NCBI RefSeq assembly: GCF_001750725.1
Contig: NZ_CP017279.1
Span: forward strand, 3,100,001 to 3,164,000
DNA from: Enterobacter ludwigii
GTDB taxonomy: Bacteria > Pseudomonadota > Gammaproteobacteria > Enterobacterales > Enterobacteriaceae
DNA: 64,000 nucleotides
Reading direction: 5' to 3'
Shown: piece after piece, positions 43,729 through 54,020 of the stretch
How positions within the stretch are numbered: position 1 is the stretch's first letter
Layout of the letters: each line of letters begins with the position of its first letter
Program-made: the position numbers and the translations under genes
The notes under the pieces: model-generated
What the model saw: only the letters and a program-made list of their open reading frames with translations
Databases searched by the model: none
Told to the model about the DNA's origin: nothing

Positions 43729-44388
43729 ATGAAGCATCATCTCTCAATCCTGAAAGGCGACACGATAAAAGCAATCATCCTGGTGTGTCTCGCGGTAGGC
43801 GTCGTCGGGATGTCCTATGGTTCGCTGGCAATGGCCTACGGTTTCCCGGTCTGGGTCCCGTTTTTACTCTCCATTACCGTGCTGGCGGGTGCCTCTGAAT
43901 TTATGTTTATCGGCATTGTGGCAAGCGGCGGTAACCCTCTGGCAGCGGCGGCTGCCGGATTACTGGTTAATGCACGTCATGTACCGTTTGGAGTGACGGT
44001 GCGTGAACTGGTGGGTAAACGTGGCCTGAGTTTTCTGGGTTGCCACATTATGAACGACGAAAGCGTGGTGTTCGGGTTGTCGCAAAAAACGCCCGAACAG
44101 CGTAAGGCGGCATACTGGTTATGCGGTTTAGGCGTGGCGATCGTCTGGCCGCTGGGTACATTGCTGGGCACCATGGTTGGCAAACTGTTGCCGGACCTTG
44201 AAACCATCGGGCTGGATGCGGTATTCCCGGCGATTTTACTGGCGTTAGTGGTGCCGGCTTTTAAAAATCGCACTACCCTGATCCGCGCCTGCAGCGGTGC
44301 TGCATTGTCACTGGCCGCCGTGCCGTTTGCCCCGGTGGGTTTACCGGTTCTGCTCTCTTTACTGGGTCTTGCTGCGAGGAAAAAATAA
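43729..44388 (+). CDS. AzlC-family branched-chain amino acid exporter, large subunit
   Basis: A 219-residue membrane protein with about seven hydrophobic segments and the family features GASEFMFIG (near 50-58) and VNARHVPFG (near 80-88). AzlC proteins (E. coli YgaZ) act with a small AzlD partner to export branched-chain or other hydrophobic amino acids. No strong ribosome site precedes the ATG. It overlaps the following azlD-like gene by one base (TAATG), so the two are coupled. This pair is not at this locus in E. coli. Confidence 0.88.
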   Translation: MKHHLSILKGDTIKAIILVCLAVGVVGMSYGSLAMAYGFPVWVPFLLSITVLAGASEFMFIGIVASGGNPLAAAAAGLLVNARHVPFGVTVRELVGKRGLSFLGCHIMNDESVVFGLSQKTPEQRKAAYWLCGLGVAIVWPLGTLLGTMVGKLLPDLETIGLDAVFPAILLALVVPAFKNRTTLIRACSGAALSLAAVPFAPVGLPVLLSLLGLAARKK

Positions 44389-44711
44389 TGGGGAATATGA
44401 CGGTCTTTATTCTCGGTATCGCCGTGCTTTCCGTGGGAACCTATTTAATGCGTCTCGGCGGGGCAAAACTCGGCAACCGACTGGCGCTGTCAGACCGCTC
44501 TCAGGCTCTGCTTTCAGATGCGGCAACGGTTTTGCTGTTTTCCGTCGCGCTGGCGACCACCTTCTATGAAGGTGAGCATTTTGCCGGTATGGCGCGCGTA
44601 CTGGGCGTGGCGTTTGCAGTGTTTCTGGCATGGCGAAAAATGCCGTTAATTGTGGTGATCGTGGCGGCAGCGGTCGTGACTGCAATGCTGCGCCTGGCGG
44701 GTATCCAATAA
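44388..44711 (+). CDS. AzlD-family amino acid exporter, small subunit
   Basis: A 107-residue protein with three to four hydrophobic segments, the small partner of AzlC (compare E. coli YgaH). The start ATG overlaps the azlC stop codon and has GAGGA upstream. A hairpin with flanking A and T runs follows at once. Confidence 0.85.
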   Translation: MGNMTVFILGIAVLSVGTYLMRLGGAKLGNRLALSDRSQALLSDAATVLLFSVALATTFYEGEHFAGMARVLGVAFAVFLAWRKMPLIVVIVAAAVVTAMLRLAGIQ

Positions 44712-44736
44712 AAAAAGCGCCCCTGGGGCGCTCTTT
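44711..44736. terminator. Bidirectional terminator after azlD
   Basis: An AGCGCCCC/GGGGCGCT inverted repeat is preceded by an A run and followed by TCTTTC. It lies between the azlD-like gene and the convergent DUF1471 gene. Confidence 0.75.
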
Positions 44737-44751
44737 CGACGGTGTGGCAGC

Positions 44752-44964
44752 TTATTTGTTCAGTTCAGCGGTCATGTGTACGCGGTTACCCGTAAACGCC
44801 TGCGTAATTTTGTAAGATGACGCGCCCGCTTCCTGAGCCTGTGCAGCAATTTTCGCTTCTGCGCCATCAATGGTAGAGGCGGTTGCGGTCACAGTCTGTG
44901 CAGCGAAAGAACCGAAAGACGTAGCCAGAGCGATTACTGCGACAAAAGTTTTGATGCTTTTCAT
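44752..44964 (-). CDS. Small exported DUF1471 (YhcN/BhsA-type) protein
   Basis: A 70-residue protein with a signal peptide (about residues 1-21, ending FAA) followed by a minimal DUF1471 domain ending ITQAFTGNRVHMTAELNK. Members such as BhsA, McbA and YhcN are periplasmic proteins linked to stress and biofilm. The exact paralogue cannot be assigned. The ATG follows AAAGGG. It is a single-gene unit. Confidence 0.85.
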   Translation of the reverse strand: MKSIKTFVAVIALATSFGSFAAQTVTATASTIDGAEAKIAAQAQEAGASSYKITQAFTGNRVHMTAELNK

Positions 44965-45078
44965 GATATAAACCCTTTCAATTAGTTGTTTGTTTAAGGC
45001 ACCGTGCCTTGATGAGATAAATAGTAGACCTCATCATGAACAACTAAAAGCGGAAGGATTTGCTATTCTTTTTCAAAT

Positions 45079-45915
45079 TTACTGATTAACTATTAAACGC
45101 TGCGGATGGGTATAAATCGTCGCCCTTCCCGGCTTACAGAACCCCACCAGCGTCAGATTACAGCGCTCCGCCACTTCCACCGCCAGCGTGGTCGCGGCCG
45201 ATACGGCAAAAAGGATTTCAACGCCGCACATCGCCGACTTTTGCACCATCTCGTAGCTGGCGCGGCTGGAGACCAGTGCCGCCCCCTGCTGCCAGAGGTC
45301 GCTTTCGCGCGCCCGGCGGCCCATCAGTTTATCCAGCGCCACATGGCGGCCGACATCCTCATGCCCCCCGGCAATATCGCCCGATGGCAGAACCCATGCC
45401 GCCGCATGCGTGCATCCGCTCAGCTGGCCGACAGGTTGCACGTCATTCAGATGTTCAAGGGCATGGTCGAGATGGGCCAGATTGAAAGTCTGGGTAAACG
45501 GCAGAGGTGCGACAGGCTTACCGATATCATTGAGCTGCTCTACCCCGCAAACCCCACATCCGGTACGCCCGGCCAGCGCGCGTCGCCGCTCTTTGAGCCC
45601 CATAAAGCGGCGGCTTGAGAGTTCGATTTGCACTTCAAGGCCGTTGCAGGCCTTCACCACATCCATGCCGTAAATTTCTTGCGGGTGCTCAATGATGCCT
45701 TCCGAGAGGGAAAAACCAATCGCAAACAGCTCCAGATCTTTGGGCGAGGCCATCATCACCACATGGGAAATACCGTTGTAAACCAGAGCAACGGGCACTT
45801 CCTCCGCCAGAAAATCAGGCGTGGTGTGGGTAATGTGGGGCGGTCTGTGTACCGACAGTTCCACGATACCGGCAGGCAGTGGCGACGAGTGGGTAACACG
45901 GTTTTGTTTAGACAC
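45079..45915 (-). CDS. fdhD: Formate dehydrogenase accessory sulfurtransferase FdhD
   Basis: This 278-residue protein passes sulfur from IscS to the molybdenum cofactor before it enters formate dehydrogenases, and is needed for their activity. The catalytic cysteine pair is in GRTGCGVCG (near 116-124), with the conserved [13 protein letters not shown] and [14 protein letters not shown] segments. I set the start at GTG (45913-45915), since AGGAA lies 7 bases upstream and it gives nearly the E. coli length. A TTG six codons upstream has no ribosome site. It is divergent from fdoG. Confidence 0.94.
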   Translation of the reverse strand: MSKQNRVTHSSPLPAGIVELSVHRPPHITHTTPDFLAEEVPVALVYNGISHVVMMASPKDLELFAIGFSLSEGIIEHPQEIYGMDVVKACNGLEVQIELSSRRFMGLKERRRALAGRTGCGVCGVEQLNDIGKPVAPLPFTQTFNLAHLDHALEHLNDVQPVGQLSGCTHAAAWVLPSGDIAGGHEDVGRHVALDKLMGRRARESDLWQQGAALVSSRASYEMVQKSAMCGVEILFAVSAATTLAVEVAERCNLTLVGFCKPGRATIYTHPQRLIVNQ

Positions 45916-46298
45916 AGCGGTATTCCTGAACAACCACGGAGGTGAGCCTGCTATTGCATCACAAACCGCAGGCCATACGCATAGTATGGATCAACTTTTC
46001 AGCACCCATCCTCATCAAGTTTACCTACTCATTTGGGAGAGGCGCAACCGAGGCGGTGATACAGCCCTTTAACATGCCGGGGCAATAATGTGACTCATAT
46101 CACACTTTATAATCAACACAGTGATAATACGTTCACTTTGTATTAACGCCATTGGAACAGGCGTACCGACATTGTGGTATTCTGATGATATCCCTCGTAG
46201 AACTGAGGGATTAACGCAAATTTTTCTCCTTTGCGGTCACTGTTCAACCGCGAAGTCAAAACTACATATGTAAGCAATGTCGAAACAAGGAGTGACCC
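45916..46298. promoter_or_regulatory. fdhD-fdoG divergent region (383 bases without a gene)
   Basis: No credible gene is seen. The region contains a perfect CRP consensus site at 46089-46104 immediately before a TATAAT box (46108-46113), and it must hold the promoters of fdhD leftward and fdoGHI-fdhE rightward. Confidence 0.7.
46089..46104. promoter_or_regulatory. Perfect CRP consensus site between fdhD and fdoG
   Basis: TGTGA-CTCATA-TCACA has all ten consensus bases. It lies about 195 bases before the fdoG start and 175 before fdhD. A TATAAT box begins 4 bases after it. Confidence 0.75.
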
Positions 46299-49200
46299 AT
46301 GCAGGTCAGCAGAAGGCAGTTCTTTAAGATCTGCGCTGGCGGTATGGCAGGCACCACGGCGGCGGCACTGGGTTTTGCACCCGGTGTAGCGCTGGCGGAG
46401 ACGCGGCAATATAAACTGCTGCGCACCCGTGAAACCCGTAATACCTGTACGTACTGCTCTGTCGGTTGCGGGCTGTTGATGTATAGCCTCGGCGACGGTG
46501 CTAAAAACGCCAAAGCGTCTATCTTCCATATCGAAGGTGACCCGGACCATCCGGTCAACCGCGGCGCGCTGTGCCCGAAAGGTGCCGGCCTGGTTGACTT
46601 TATCCACTCCGAAAGCCGCCTGAAATTCCCTGAATATCGTGCGCCAGGTTCCGATAAATGGCAGCAAATCAGCTGGGAAGACGCATTTGACCGCATCGCT
46701 AAACTGATTAAAGAAGACCGCGATGCCAACTTTATTGCGAAGAACGCTGAAGGCGTCACCGTCAACCGCTGGCTCTCCACCGGGATGCTGTGTGCGTCTG
46801 CTTCCAGTAACGAAACCGGCTATTTAACCCAGAAATTTACGCGTGCACTCGGTATGCTCGCGGTCGACAACCAGGCGCGTGTCTGACACGGACCAACGGT
46901 AGCAAGTCTTGCTCCAACATTTGGTCGCGGTGCGATGACCAACCACTGGGTCGACATCAAGAACGCCAACCTTATTGTGGTGATGGGCGGTAACGCCGCT
47001 GAAGCGCACCCTGTCGGGTTCCGCTGGGCGATGGAAGCCAAAATCCACAACGGTGCGAAACTGATTGTGATCGATCCCCGCTTTACGCGTACTGCGTCAG
47101 TGGCGGATTTCTACACCCCTATTCGTTCAGGTACTGACATCACTTTCCTGTCAGGCGTATTGCTGTACCTGATGACCAACGAAAAATATAACCGCGAATA
47201 CACCGAAGCCTATACCAACGCCAGCCTGATCGTGCGTGAGGATTACCACTTCGAAGATGGACTGTTCAGCGGTTATGACGCCGAAAAACGCAAATACGAC
47301 AAGACCAGCTGGAACTATGAGCTGGACGAGAAAGGCTTTGCGAAGCGTGATACGACGCTGCAGCATCCGCGCTGCGTGTGGAACCTGCTGAAAGAGCACG
47401 TTTCCCGCTACACGCCGGACGTTGTCGAAAACATCTGTGGTACGCCGAAGGAAGACTTCCTGAAGGTGTGCGAGCTTATCGCCGAAACCAGCGCGAAAGA
47501 CAAAACGGCGTCGTTCCTCTACGCGCTCGGCTGGACCCAACACTCTGTCGGCGCGCAGAACATCCGTACCATGGCGATGGTACAGCTGCTGCTCGGCAAC
47601 ATGGGGATGGCTGGCGGCGGCGTGAACGCCCTGCGTGGTCACTCCAACATTCAGGGTCTGACCGACCTTGGTCTGCTGTCTCAAAGCCTGCCAGGTTACA
47701 TGAACCTGCCAAGCGAAAAACAGACCGACCTGCAAACCTACCTCACAGCCAGTACGCCTAAACCGCTGCTCGAAGGTCAGGTGAACTACTGGGGCAACTA
47801 TCCGAAGTTCTTCGTCTCGATGATGAAAGCCTTCTTCGGTGACAAAGCGACAGCGGAAAACAGCTGGGGCTTTGACTGGCTGCCGAAGTGGGACAAAGGT
47901 TACGACGTTCTGCAGTACTTCGAGATGATGCATCAGGGCAAGGTGAATGGCTATCTGTGCCAGGGCTTTAACCCGGTCGCCTCATTCCCGAACAAGAACA
48001 AGGTTGTTGAATCGCTGTCGAAACTGAAGTTCCTGGTGACGATTGACCCACTCAACACCGAGACGTCGACCTTCTGGCAGAACCACGGTGAGTCGAATGA
48101 CGTTGACCCATCGAAGATTCAGACTGAAGTGTTCCGTCTGCCTTCTACCTGCTTCGCGGAAGAGAACGGTTCCATCGTGAACTCTGGCCGCTGGCTGCAG
48201 TGGCACTGGAAAGGTGCGGACGCCCCGGGCATCGCCATGAACGACGGCGAGATCCTGGCCGGTATCTTCTTACGCCTGCGTAAGATGTATGCGGCGGAAG
48301 GCGGTGCGAACCCGGAACCGGTGCTGAACATGACCTGGAACTACTCGACGCCGGAAAACCCAGCGCCGGAAGAAGTGGCGATGGAGAGCAACGGTAAAGC
48401 GCTGGCAGATGTTATCGACCCGGCCACCGGGACGGTGCTGGCGAAGAAAGGCGATCAGCTCAGTACCTTCGCGCACCTGCGTGATGACGGCACGACCGCC
48501 AGTGGCTGCTGGATCTTTGCCGGTAGCTGGACGCCGAAAGGTAACCAGATGGCCAACCGCGATAATGCTGACCCGTCAGGCCTCGGCAATACGCTGGGCT
48601 GGGCCTGGGCATGGCCGCTGAACCGCCGCATTCTCTACAACCGTGCTTCCGCTGACCCGCAGGGTAATCCGTGGGATCCGAAGCGTCAGTTGCTGAAATG
48701 GGACGGCGCGAAATGGGGCGGTGTGGATATTCCGGACTACAGTACTGCCCCTCCAGGCAGCGATGTCGGGCCGTTTATCATGCAGCCTGAAGGGATGGGA
48801 CGCCTGTTTGCTATCGATAAGATGGCGGAAGGGCCATTCCCGGAACACTACGAGCCGTTTGAGACGCCGCTGGGCACCAACCCGCTGCACCCGAACGTGG
48901 TCTCTAACCCGGCAGCCCGCATCTTTAAGGGCGATTTCGACGCGCTGGGTAAAAAAGACAAGTTCCCGTATGTGGGCACCACTTACCGTCTGACCGAACA
49001 CTTCCACTACTGGACCAAGCACGCGCTGCTTAACGCTATCGCGCAGCCGGAACAGTTTGTGGAGATCGGCGAGAAGCTGGCGAACAAGCTCGGCATTGCC
49101 CATGGCGATACCGTGAAGGTCTCTTCTAACCGTGGCTACATCAAGGCCAAGGCGGTGGTGACCAAGCGTATTCGCACGCTGAACGTTCACGGTCAGCAGG

Positions 49201-49349
49201 TGGATACCATCGGTATTCCGATTCACTGGGGTTATGAGGGCGTGGCGAAGAAAGGGTTCATTGCGAACACCCTGACGCCGTTCGTCGGTGATGCGAACAC
49301 GCAGACGCCGGAGTTTAAGGCCTTCCTCGTGAACGTGGAAAAGGTGTAA
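46299..49349 (+). CDS. fdoG: Formate dehydrogenase-O major subunit (selenoprotein)
   Basis: This 1016-residue periplasmic catalytic subunit oxidises formate at a molybdenum bis-MGD centre and passes electrons to FdoH. A Tat signal peptide with SRRQFF at 4-9 is followed by a [4Fe-4S] cysteine cluster (CTYCSVGC near 50-57). Codon 196 is an in-frame UGA (46884-46886), the selenocysteine position known in E. coli FdoG, with a SECIS hairpin just after. Without recoding, the gene would look like two open frames. It is the first gene of fdoGHI-fdhE. Confidence 0.97.
46884..46920 (+). promoter_or_regulatory. SECIS element and UGA selenocysteine codon in fdoG
   Basis: The UGA at 46884-46886 is followed by a hairpin: GG, bulged U (46900), AGCAA (46901-46905), loop GUC, UUGCU (46909-46913), CC. 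The bulged U and GU-containing apical loop are the features that SelB recognises in the E. coli fdhF and fdnG elements. Confidence 0.88.
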
Positions 49350-49361
49350 CGGAGACGACTT

Positions 49362-50264
49362 ATGGCTTATCAATCTCAAGACATTATCCGTCGTTCCGCG
49401 ACTAACGGTTTCACGCCCGCGCCTCAGGCGCGGGACCACCAGCAGGAAGTGGCGAAGCTTATCGACGTGACCACCTGTATCGGCTGTAAAGCCTGCCAGG
49501 TGGCCTGTTCTGAGTGGAACGACCTCCGTGATGAAGTGGGTCACAACGTCGGGGTGTACGACAACCCGGCTGACCTGACCGCCAAGTCCTGGACGGTGAT
49601 GCGTTTCTCGGAAGTGGAACAGAACGACAAACTGGAATGGCTTATCCGCAAAGATGGCTGTATGCACTGTGCGGATCCGGGCTGCCTGAAGGCATGTCCG
49701 TCAGAAGGGGCTATCATTCAGTATGCTAACGGTATCGTCGACTTCCAGTCCGAGCAGTGCATTGGCTGCGGCTACTGCATAGCGGGCTGCCCGTTCGATG
49801 TCCCTCGCATGAACCCGGAAGACAACCGCGTCTACAAATGCACGCTGTGCGTAGACCGCGTAAACGTCGGCCAGGAGCCTGCGTGCGTGAAAACCTGTCC
49901 GACGGGCGCTATCCACTTTGGTTCCAAAGAGGATATGAAAACGCTGGCGGCTGAACGCGTGAGCGAACTGAAAACCCGTGGCTACGACAACGCAGGCCTG
50001 TACGATCCGGCCGGCGTGGGCGGCACGCACGTGATGTATGTGCTGCACCACGCAGACAAGCCGAATCTGTATCACGGCCTGCCGGAGAACCCGGAAATCA
50101 GCGCGACCGTGAAGTTCTGGAAAGGCATCTGGAAACCGCTGGCAGCGGTGGGTTTTGCTGCCACCTTCGCAGCGAGCATCTTCCACTATGTCGGTGTTGG
50201 TCCGAACCGCGCGGAAGAGGAAGACGACAACCTGCATGAAGAGAAAGACGAGGTGCGCAAATGA
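49362..50264 (+). CDS. fdoH: Formate dehydrogenase-O iron-sulfur subunit
   Basis: This 300-residue electron-transfer subunit carries four [4Fe-4S] clusters; four cysteine groups are visible ([31 protein letters not shown] with CVKTC). A single C-terminal membrane helix (about 256-276) anchors it in the inner membrane facing the periplasm. It overlaps fdoI by four bases. Length matches E. coli. Confidence 0.98.
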   Translation: MAYQSQDIIRRSATNGFTPAPQARDHQQEVAKLIDVTTCIGCKACQVACSEWNDLRDEVGHNVGVYDNPADLTAKSWTVMRFSEVEQNDKLEWLIRKDGCMHCADPGCLKACPSEGAIIQYANGIVDFQSEQCIGCGYCIAGCPFDVPRMNPEDNRVYKCTLCVDRVNVGQEPACVKTCPTGAIHFGSKEDMKTLAAERVSELKTRGYDNAGLYDPAGVGGTHVMYVLHHADKPNLYHGLPENPEISATVKFWKGIWKPLAAVGFAATFAASIFHYVGVGPNRAEEEDDNLHEEKDEVRK

Positions 50265-50896
50265 AAAAACGTGACACCATCGTGCGCTATACCGCGCCGG
50301 AACGCATTAACCACTGGGTCACCGCCTTCTGCTTCATGCTGGCGGCGATAAGCGGGCTGGGGTTCTTCTTCCCCTCCTTCAACTGGCTGATGCAGATCAT
50401 GGGGACACCACAGCTGGCGCGTATACTGCACCCGTTTGTTGGCGTCATCATGTTCGCGTCGTTCATCATCATGTTTTTCCGATACTGGCACCATAACCTA
50501 ATCAATCGGGATGATATCTTTTGGGCGAAGAATATTCGTAAGATCGTCGTCAACGAGGAAGTGGGTGATACCGGGCGTTATAACTTCGGCCAGAAGTGCG
50601 TATTCTGGGCGGCGATTATCTTCCTGGTCCTGTTGCTGGTGAGCGGCGTGATCATCTGGCGTCCGTATTTTGCGCCTGCTTTCTCAATCCCGGTGATCCG
50701 ATTCGCGCTGATGCTGCATTCATTTGCCGCAGTGGCGTTAATTGTGGTTATCATGGTGCATATTTACGCCGCCCTTTGGGTGAAAGGCACCATTACCGCG
50801 ATGGTGGAAGGCTGGGTAACCAGTACGTGGGCGAAGAAACATCACCCGCGCTGGTACCGAGAGGTCCGCCAGAAACAGGAAAAGTCATCTGAATGA
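50261..50896 (+). CDS. fdoI: Formate dehydrogenase-O cytochrome b556 subunit
   Basis: This 211-residue integral membrane protein with four helices and two haem b groups takes electrons from FdoH to quinone. Histidines at the family haem positions are present in membrane segments (for example INHW near 18-21, the LHPF near 57-60 and MLHSF near 151-155). It overlaps both neighbours by four bases (ATGA), showing tight coupling in fdoHI-fdhE. Confidence 0.97.
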   Translation: MKKRDTIVRYTAPERINHWVTAFCFMLAAISGLGFFFPSFNWLMQIMGTPQLARILHPFVGVIMFASFIIMFFRYWHHNLINRDDIFWAKNIRKIVVNEEVGDTGRYNFGQKCVFWAAIIFLVLLLVSGVIIWRPYFAPAFSIPVIRFALMLHSFAAVALIVVIMVHIYAALWVKGTITAMVEGWVTSTWAKKHHPRWYREVRQKQEKSSE

Positions 50897-51822
50897 GTAT
50901 TCGCATAATCCCGCAAGATGAGCTGGGTTCGAGCGAGAAACGCACGGCGGAATATATTCCGCCGTTGTTATTCCCCAGACTCAAGAACCTCTATAACCGC
51001 CGCGCAGAGCGTCTGCGCGAGCTGGCAGAGAACAACCCACTGGGTGATTTTCTGCGTTTTGCCGCGCTGGTTGCCCATGCGCAGGAAGTGGTGCTGTACG
51101 ACCACCCGCTGCAAATTGACCTGACCGCGCGCATCAAAGAGGCCAGCGAGCAGGGTAAGCCTCCGCTGGATATCCACGTTCTGCCGCGCGATAAGCACTG
51201 GCATACGCTGCTGCACTCCCTGATTGCCGAGCTGAAACCCGAGATGAGCGGTACCGCGCTGGCGGTCATTGAGAATCTGGAAAAAGCCTCCGATCAGGAG
51301 CTGGAAGAGATGGCGAGCGCGCTGTTTGCGTCCGATTTCTCCCTGGTCAGCAGCGACAAAGCGCCGTTCATCTGGGCAGCGTTGTCGCTTTACTGGGCGC
51401 AAATGGCCAGCCTGATCCCGGGTAAAGCCCGTGCCGAATACGGTGAAGCGCGTCAATTCTGCCCGGTATGCGGCTCAATGCCGGTGTCCAGCATGGTGCA
51501 GATCGGTACCACTCAGGGGCTGCGTTATCTGCACTGCAACCTGTGTGAAACCGAGTGGCACGTGGTGCGCATTAAATGCAGCAACTGCGAGCAGACGCGC
51601 GATCTCAACTACTGGTCGCTGGAAAATGAAGACGCGGCGGTCAAAGCTGAAAGCTGCGGCGACTGCGGTACCTACCTGAAGATCCTTTATCAGGAAAAAG
51701 ACCCGAAAGTCGAAGCCGTCGCCGACGATCTCGCCTCGCTGATTCTGGACGCCAAAATGGAGCAAGAGGGCTTTGCCCGCAGCTCTATTAACCCGTTCCT
51801 GTTCCCGGGTGAAGGGGAGTAA
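50893..51822 (+). CDS. fdhE: Formate dehydrogenase accessory protein FdhE
   Basis: This 309-residue cytoplasmic protein is needed for activity of the respiratory formate dehydrogenases, probably interacting with their catalytic subunits before export. Three to four cysteine pairs of rubredoxin-like type are visible in the C-terminal half (CPVC near 193, CNLC near 215, CSNC near 231, CGDC near 255). It is the last gene of the fdo operon. A GC-rich hairpin follows. Confidence 0.97.
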   Translation: MSIRIIPQDELGSSEKRTAEYIPPLLFPRLKNLYNRRAERLRELAENNPLGDFLRFAALVAHAQEVVLYDHPLQIDLTARIKEASEQGKPPLDIHVLPRDKHWHTLLHSLIAELKPEMSGTALAVIENLEKASDQELEEMASALFASDFSLVSSDKAPFIWAALSLYWAQMASLIPGKARAEYGEARQFCPVCGSMPVSSMVQIGTTQGLRYLHCNLCETEWHVVRIKCSNCEQTRDLNYWSLENEDAAVKAESCGDCGTYLKILYQEKDPKVEAVADDLASLILDAKMEQEGFARSSINPFLFPGEGE

Positions 51823-51836
51823 TCCCCACTCACAGT

Positions 51837-51861
51837 GCCGGGCAACGTTGGTTTGCCCGGC
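51837..51861 (+). terminator. Hairpin after fdhE
   Basis: A 9-bp stem GCCGGGCAA/TTGCCCGGC with a seven-base loop starts 15 bases after the fdhE stop codon. No T run follows, so it may be a rho-dependent end or an mRNA stabiliser. Confidence 0.6.
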
Positions 51862-52087
51862 CTGTATCTGGTTGACTGAAACATCCTCGCCTTCCTCTCG
51901 CATATCTTCCAGCATCACTGTTCAGGCAAACTACACGTGCGTTATTCAGGACTAAAGCCAAATTTAACATCCATGTTTACTTTTGCGAGCCGCTTTCCAG
52001 AATCGTTTTCAGCCTCATTTTCCCTGTTTCACTCGACAGCAAACTGAGTTATAACACTGTATATTCATACAGATTAAAGGGACCCAC

Positions 52088-53002
52088 ATGGCACTCGAAA
52101 AAGGGATTGATACGCTGGTTCAGGCGTTCATCGCAGCAGGACGCCCTTCTGCGCGTAGCCAAAGTATTGATGACCGGAGAGCAGGCTATATTGCCAGCAC
52201 AGCGCTTGCCGGTGAGAGAGAAACGCGCGTTGACGTAGAAACGCTGAACCTCGAAGGCATCACATATCGCGTCTTCTCTCCGCCAGATGCTGCTGAAAAG
52301 CTGCCGACCGTTATCTACTACCACGGGGGATGCTTTATCAGCGGCGGCTTCGATACTCACGATAATCAACTGCGCCAGTTAGCGTTTTATGGCAACTGCC
52401 GCGTCATTGCGATCCAGTACAGACTTGCTCCTGAACATACCTACCCTGCCGCCCATGATGATGCAGAAAGAGGCGCACATCTGGTCTGGCAATACGCGGA
52501 TATGTTTGGTGTGGATAAAAACCGTATCACCCTGTGCGGGGACAGCGCGGGAGGCCATCTGGCACTGGTGACTGCCCTGCGGCTCACGTCTTCCGGACTC
52601 TGGCAGCCTGCGCAGCTCATTCTTATCTACCCGATGCTGGATGCCACGGCCTATTTTGAAAGTTATACCCGTAACGGCGCGGATTACGTCATCACCCGCG
52701 ATACGCTGCTGAGCGGATATGAGCTCTATCTGGCCAACACGGAACGCCAGCATCCTGAAGCGAGCCCGCTCTGGCGAAAGGATTTTAGCGGCCTGCCTCC
52801 CGTGCACATCATTACTGCCGAGTTTGATCCGCTTTGCGACGAAGGTGAGGCGCTATATCAGCGCCTGACTGAGCAAGGCGTCACGTGTACGGCTCAGCGG
52901 TGGCTGGGGGTTATCCATGGATTTTTCCAGCTTGGCGGGGTCAGCCCGTCTGCGCGCGATCTTCTGAGGGATATTGCCAGACGGATCGGCGCGGGGAATT
53001 AG
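52088..53002 (+). CDS. Alpha/beta hydrolase of the hormone-sensitive lipase (Aes-like) family
   Basis: A 304-residue cytoplasmic esterase. The oxyanion-hole motif is YHGGC (78-82), with Cys in place of the usual third Gly. The nucleophile is Ser153 in GDSAGG, the acid is Asp247 in EFDPL, and the base is His277 in IHGFF. It lacks a signal peptide. The natural substrate is unknown; short-chain acyl esters are typical of the family. AAAGGGA lies upstream of the ATG. It is a single-gene unit absent from this locus in E. coli K-12, convergent with fabY across a short hairpin. Confidence 0.88.
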   Translation: MALEKGIDTLVQAFIAAGRPSARSQSIDDRRAGYIASTALAGERETRVDVETLNLEGITYRVFSPPDAAEKLPTVIYYHGGCFISGGFDTHDNQLRQLAFYGNCRVIAIQYRLAPEHTYPAAHDDAERGAHLVWQYADMFGVDKNRITLCGDSAGGHLALVTALRLTSSGLWQPAQLILIYPMLDATAYFESYTRNGADYVITRDTLLSGYELYLANTERQHPEASPLWRKDFSGLPPVHIITAEFDPLCDEGEALYQRLTEQGVTCTAQRWLGVIHGFFQLGGVSPSARDLLRDIARRIGAGN

Positions 53003-53020
53003 CCCGGCAATCATGCCGGG
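53003..53020. terminator. Hairpin between convergent esterase and fabY genes
   Basis: A 7-bp stem CCCGGCA/TGCCGGG with an ATCA loop sits exactly in the 28-base gap between the two opposing stop codons. Bidirectional termination is inferred. Confidence 0.65.
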
Positions 53021-53030
53021 ACGACGGAGC

Positions 53031-54020
53031 CTACTCTTCTTCGTTTCCACCCTCTTCAAACGCGCCAAACGGCTTCGCAGGAAGAACGATGTAGGTACCT
53101 TCAAAGACGGCACCCGGCGTTTCATCGCCGAACAGCTCAACGCGCATCTGTACGCGCGCTTTACGCCCGCGCGCCAGGCGGTCGAGATCGCCCCCGAGTG
53201 CGCCAAGATCGGCAACGGCGCTCGGCTTACCACTGATCGGCGCGCTGTAACGTATGTGGGCATCGGCCAGAATAATGGTGCCGCCAAGATGGCGTTCGCG
53301 GAGCATCAGCCAGATAAGCCCCCAGCCGGTCAGCGTGGCGAGTGAAAACAGGCTGCCGGCAAACAGGGTGTGATGGGGGTTCTGATTGCCGATTTCCGGC
53401 ATGGTGGTAATGAATTTTTGCCCGGTGTACTGCTGAATACGCACGCCCATTTTTTCACTCAGGGGAATGTGCTGATACCAGGCCTGCTGGAGCTGCCCAC
53501 ACCAGTCGGCGCGATGGAGAATATCATCCAGCGTAGCGATGGGTTTGATCATCAAAAAGTGACGAATCGGCGTGGTTTGCGGGGCGGTGATTTCCCCCTG
53601 GTTAACAAAACCGAGTTTGGCGAAGAATTCGACGGCGTCTTCGCGGGCGCTACAGGTGACGCGCTTAACCCCTTCCTGACGGGCGACGGACTCAAGAGTC
53701 ATCGCCATCAAGGTGCCGAGGCCTTTATCCTGCACGGAAGGATGAACCGCCATAAAGCGGATTGAAGCTTCGTTATCGGCATTGATGTACAAACGCCCGA
53801 CGGCGACGAGGTTACCCTCTTCGTCCATCACCATCTGGTGATGGGCCATCGCATCCCAGGCGTCGCGCTCAGACCCTTTTGGCTGATGTAATGGCTTGCG
53901 TAACATTTCCCAGCGGAACTGGTAATAGGCTTCTAACTCTTCTTCCGTTTGCGGTACTCGAAGGTGATACATAGCTGTACTCTCTCTTGTTACCCGCGGC
54001 CACGCCGCCAGTTGGCTCAT
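53031..54020 (-). CDS. fabY: Fatty-acid biosynthesis protein FabY (YiiD)
   Basis: A 329-residue two-domain protein. The N-terminal GNAT acetyltransferase domain (about 20-150) contains [10 protein letters not shown]. The C-terminal hotdog thioesterase-like domain (about 180-325) contains [11 protein letters not shown]. In E. coli it can support initiation of fatty acid synthesis when FabH is lost. I chose the ATG that overlaps the dtd stop codon by four bases, giving the E. coli length. The upstream 33 open codons lie inside dtd. The methionine 16 codons further in is an alternative start. Confidence 0.88.
   Translation of the reverse strand: MSQLAAWPRVTRESTAMYHLRVPQTEEELEAYYQFRWEMLRKPLHQPKGSERDAWDAMAHHQMVMDEEGNLVAVGRLYINADNEASIRFMAVHPSVQDKGLGTLMAMTLESVARQEGVKRVTCSAREDAVEFFAKLGFVNQGEITAPQTTPIRHFLMIKPIATLDDILHRADWCGQLQQAWYQHIPLSEKMGVRIQQYTGQKFITTMPEIGNQNPHHTLFAGSLFSLATLTGWGLIWLMLRERHLGGTIILADAHIRYSAPISGKPSAVADLGALGGDLDRLARGRKARVQMRVELFGDETPGAVFEGTYIVLPAKPFGAFEEGGNEEE

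Noticed and set aside
38525-44964. Accessory block considered as a genomic island or prophage remnant
   Set aside because: No integrase, phage gene, tRNA border or direct repeats are visible, and composition resembles the backbone.
46299-46886. Apparent frameshift or premature stop splitting fdoG
   Set aside because: The stop is an in-frame UGA at the known selenocysteine position with a SECIS hairpin after it, and the downstream frame continues without a shift.
48576-49667. 363-codon open frame opposite fdoG and fdoH
   Set aside because: Antisense shadow crossing two real genes; composition is biased and it has no start signals.
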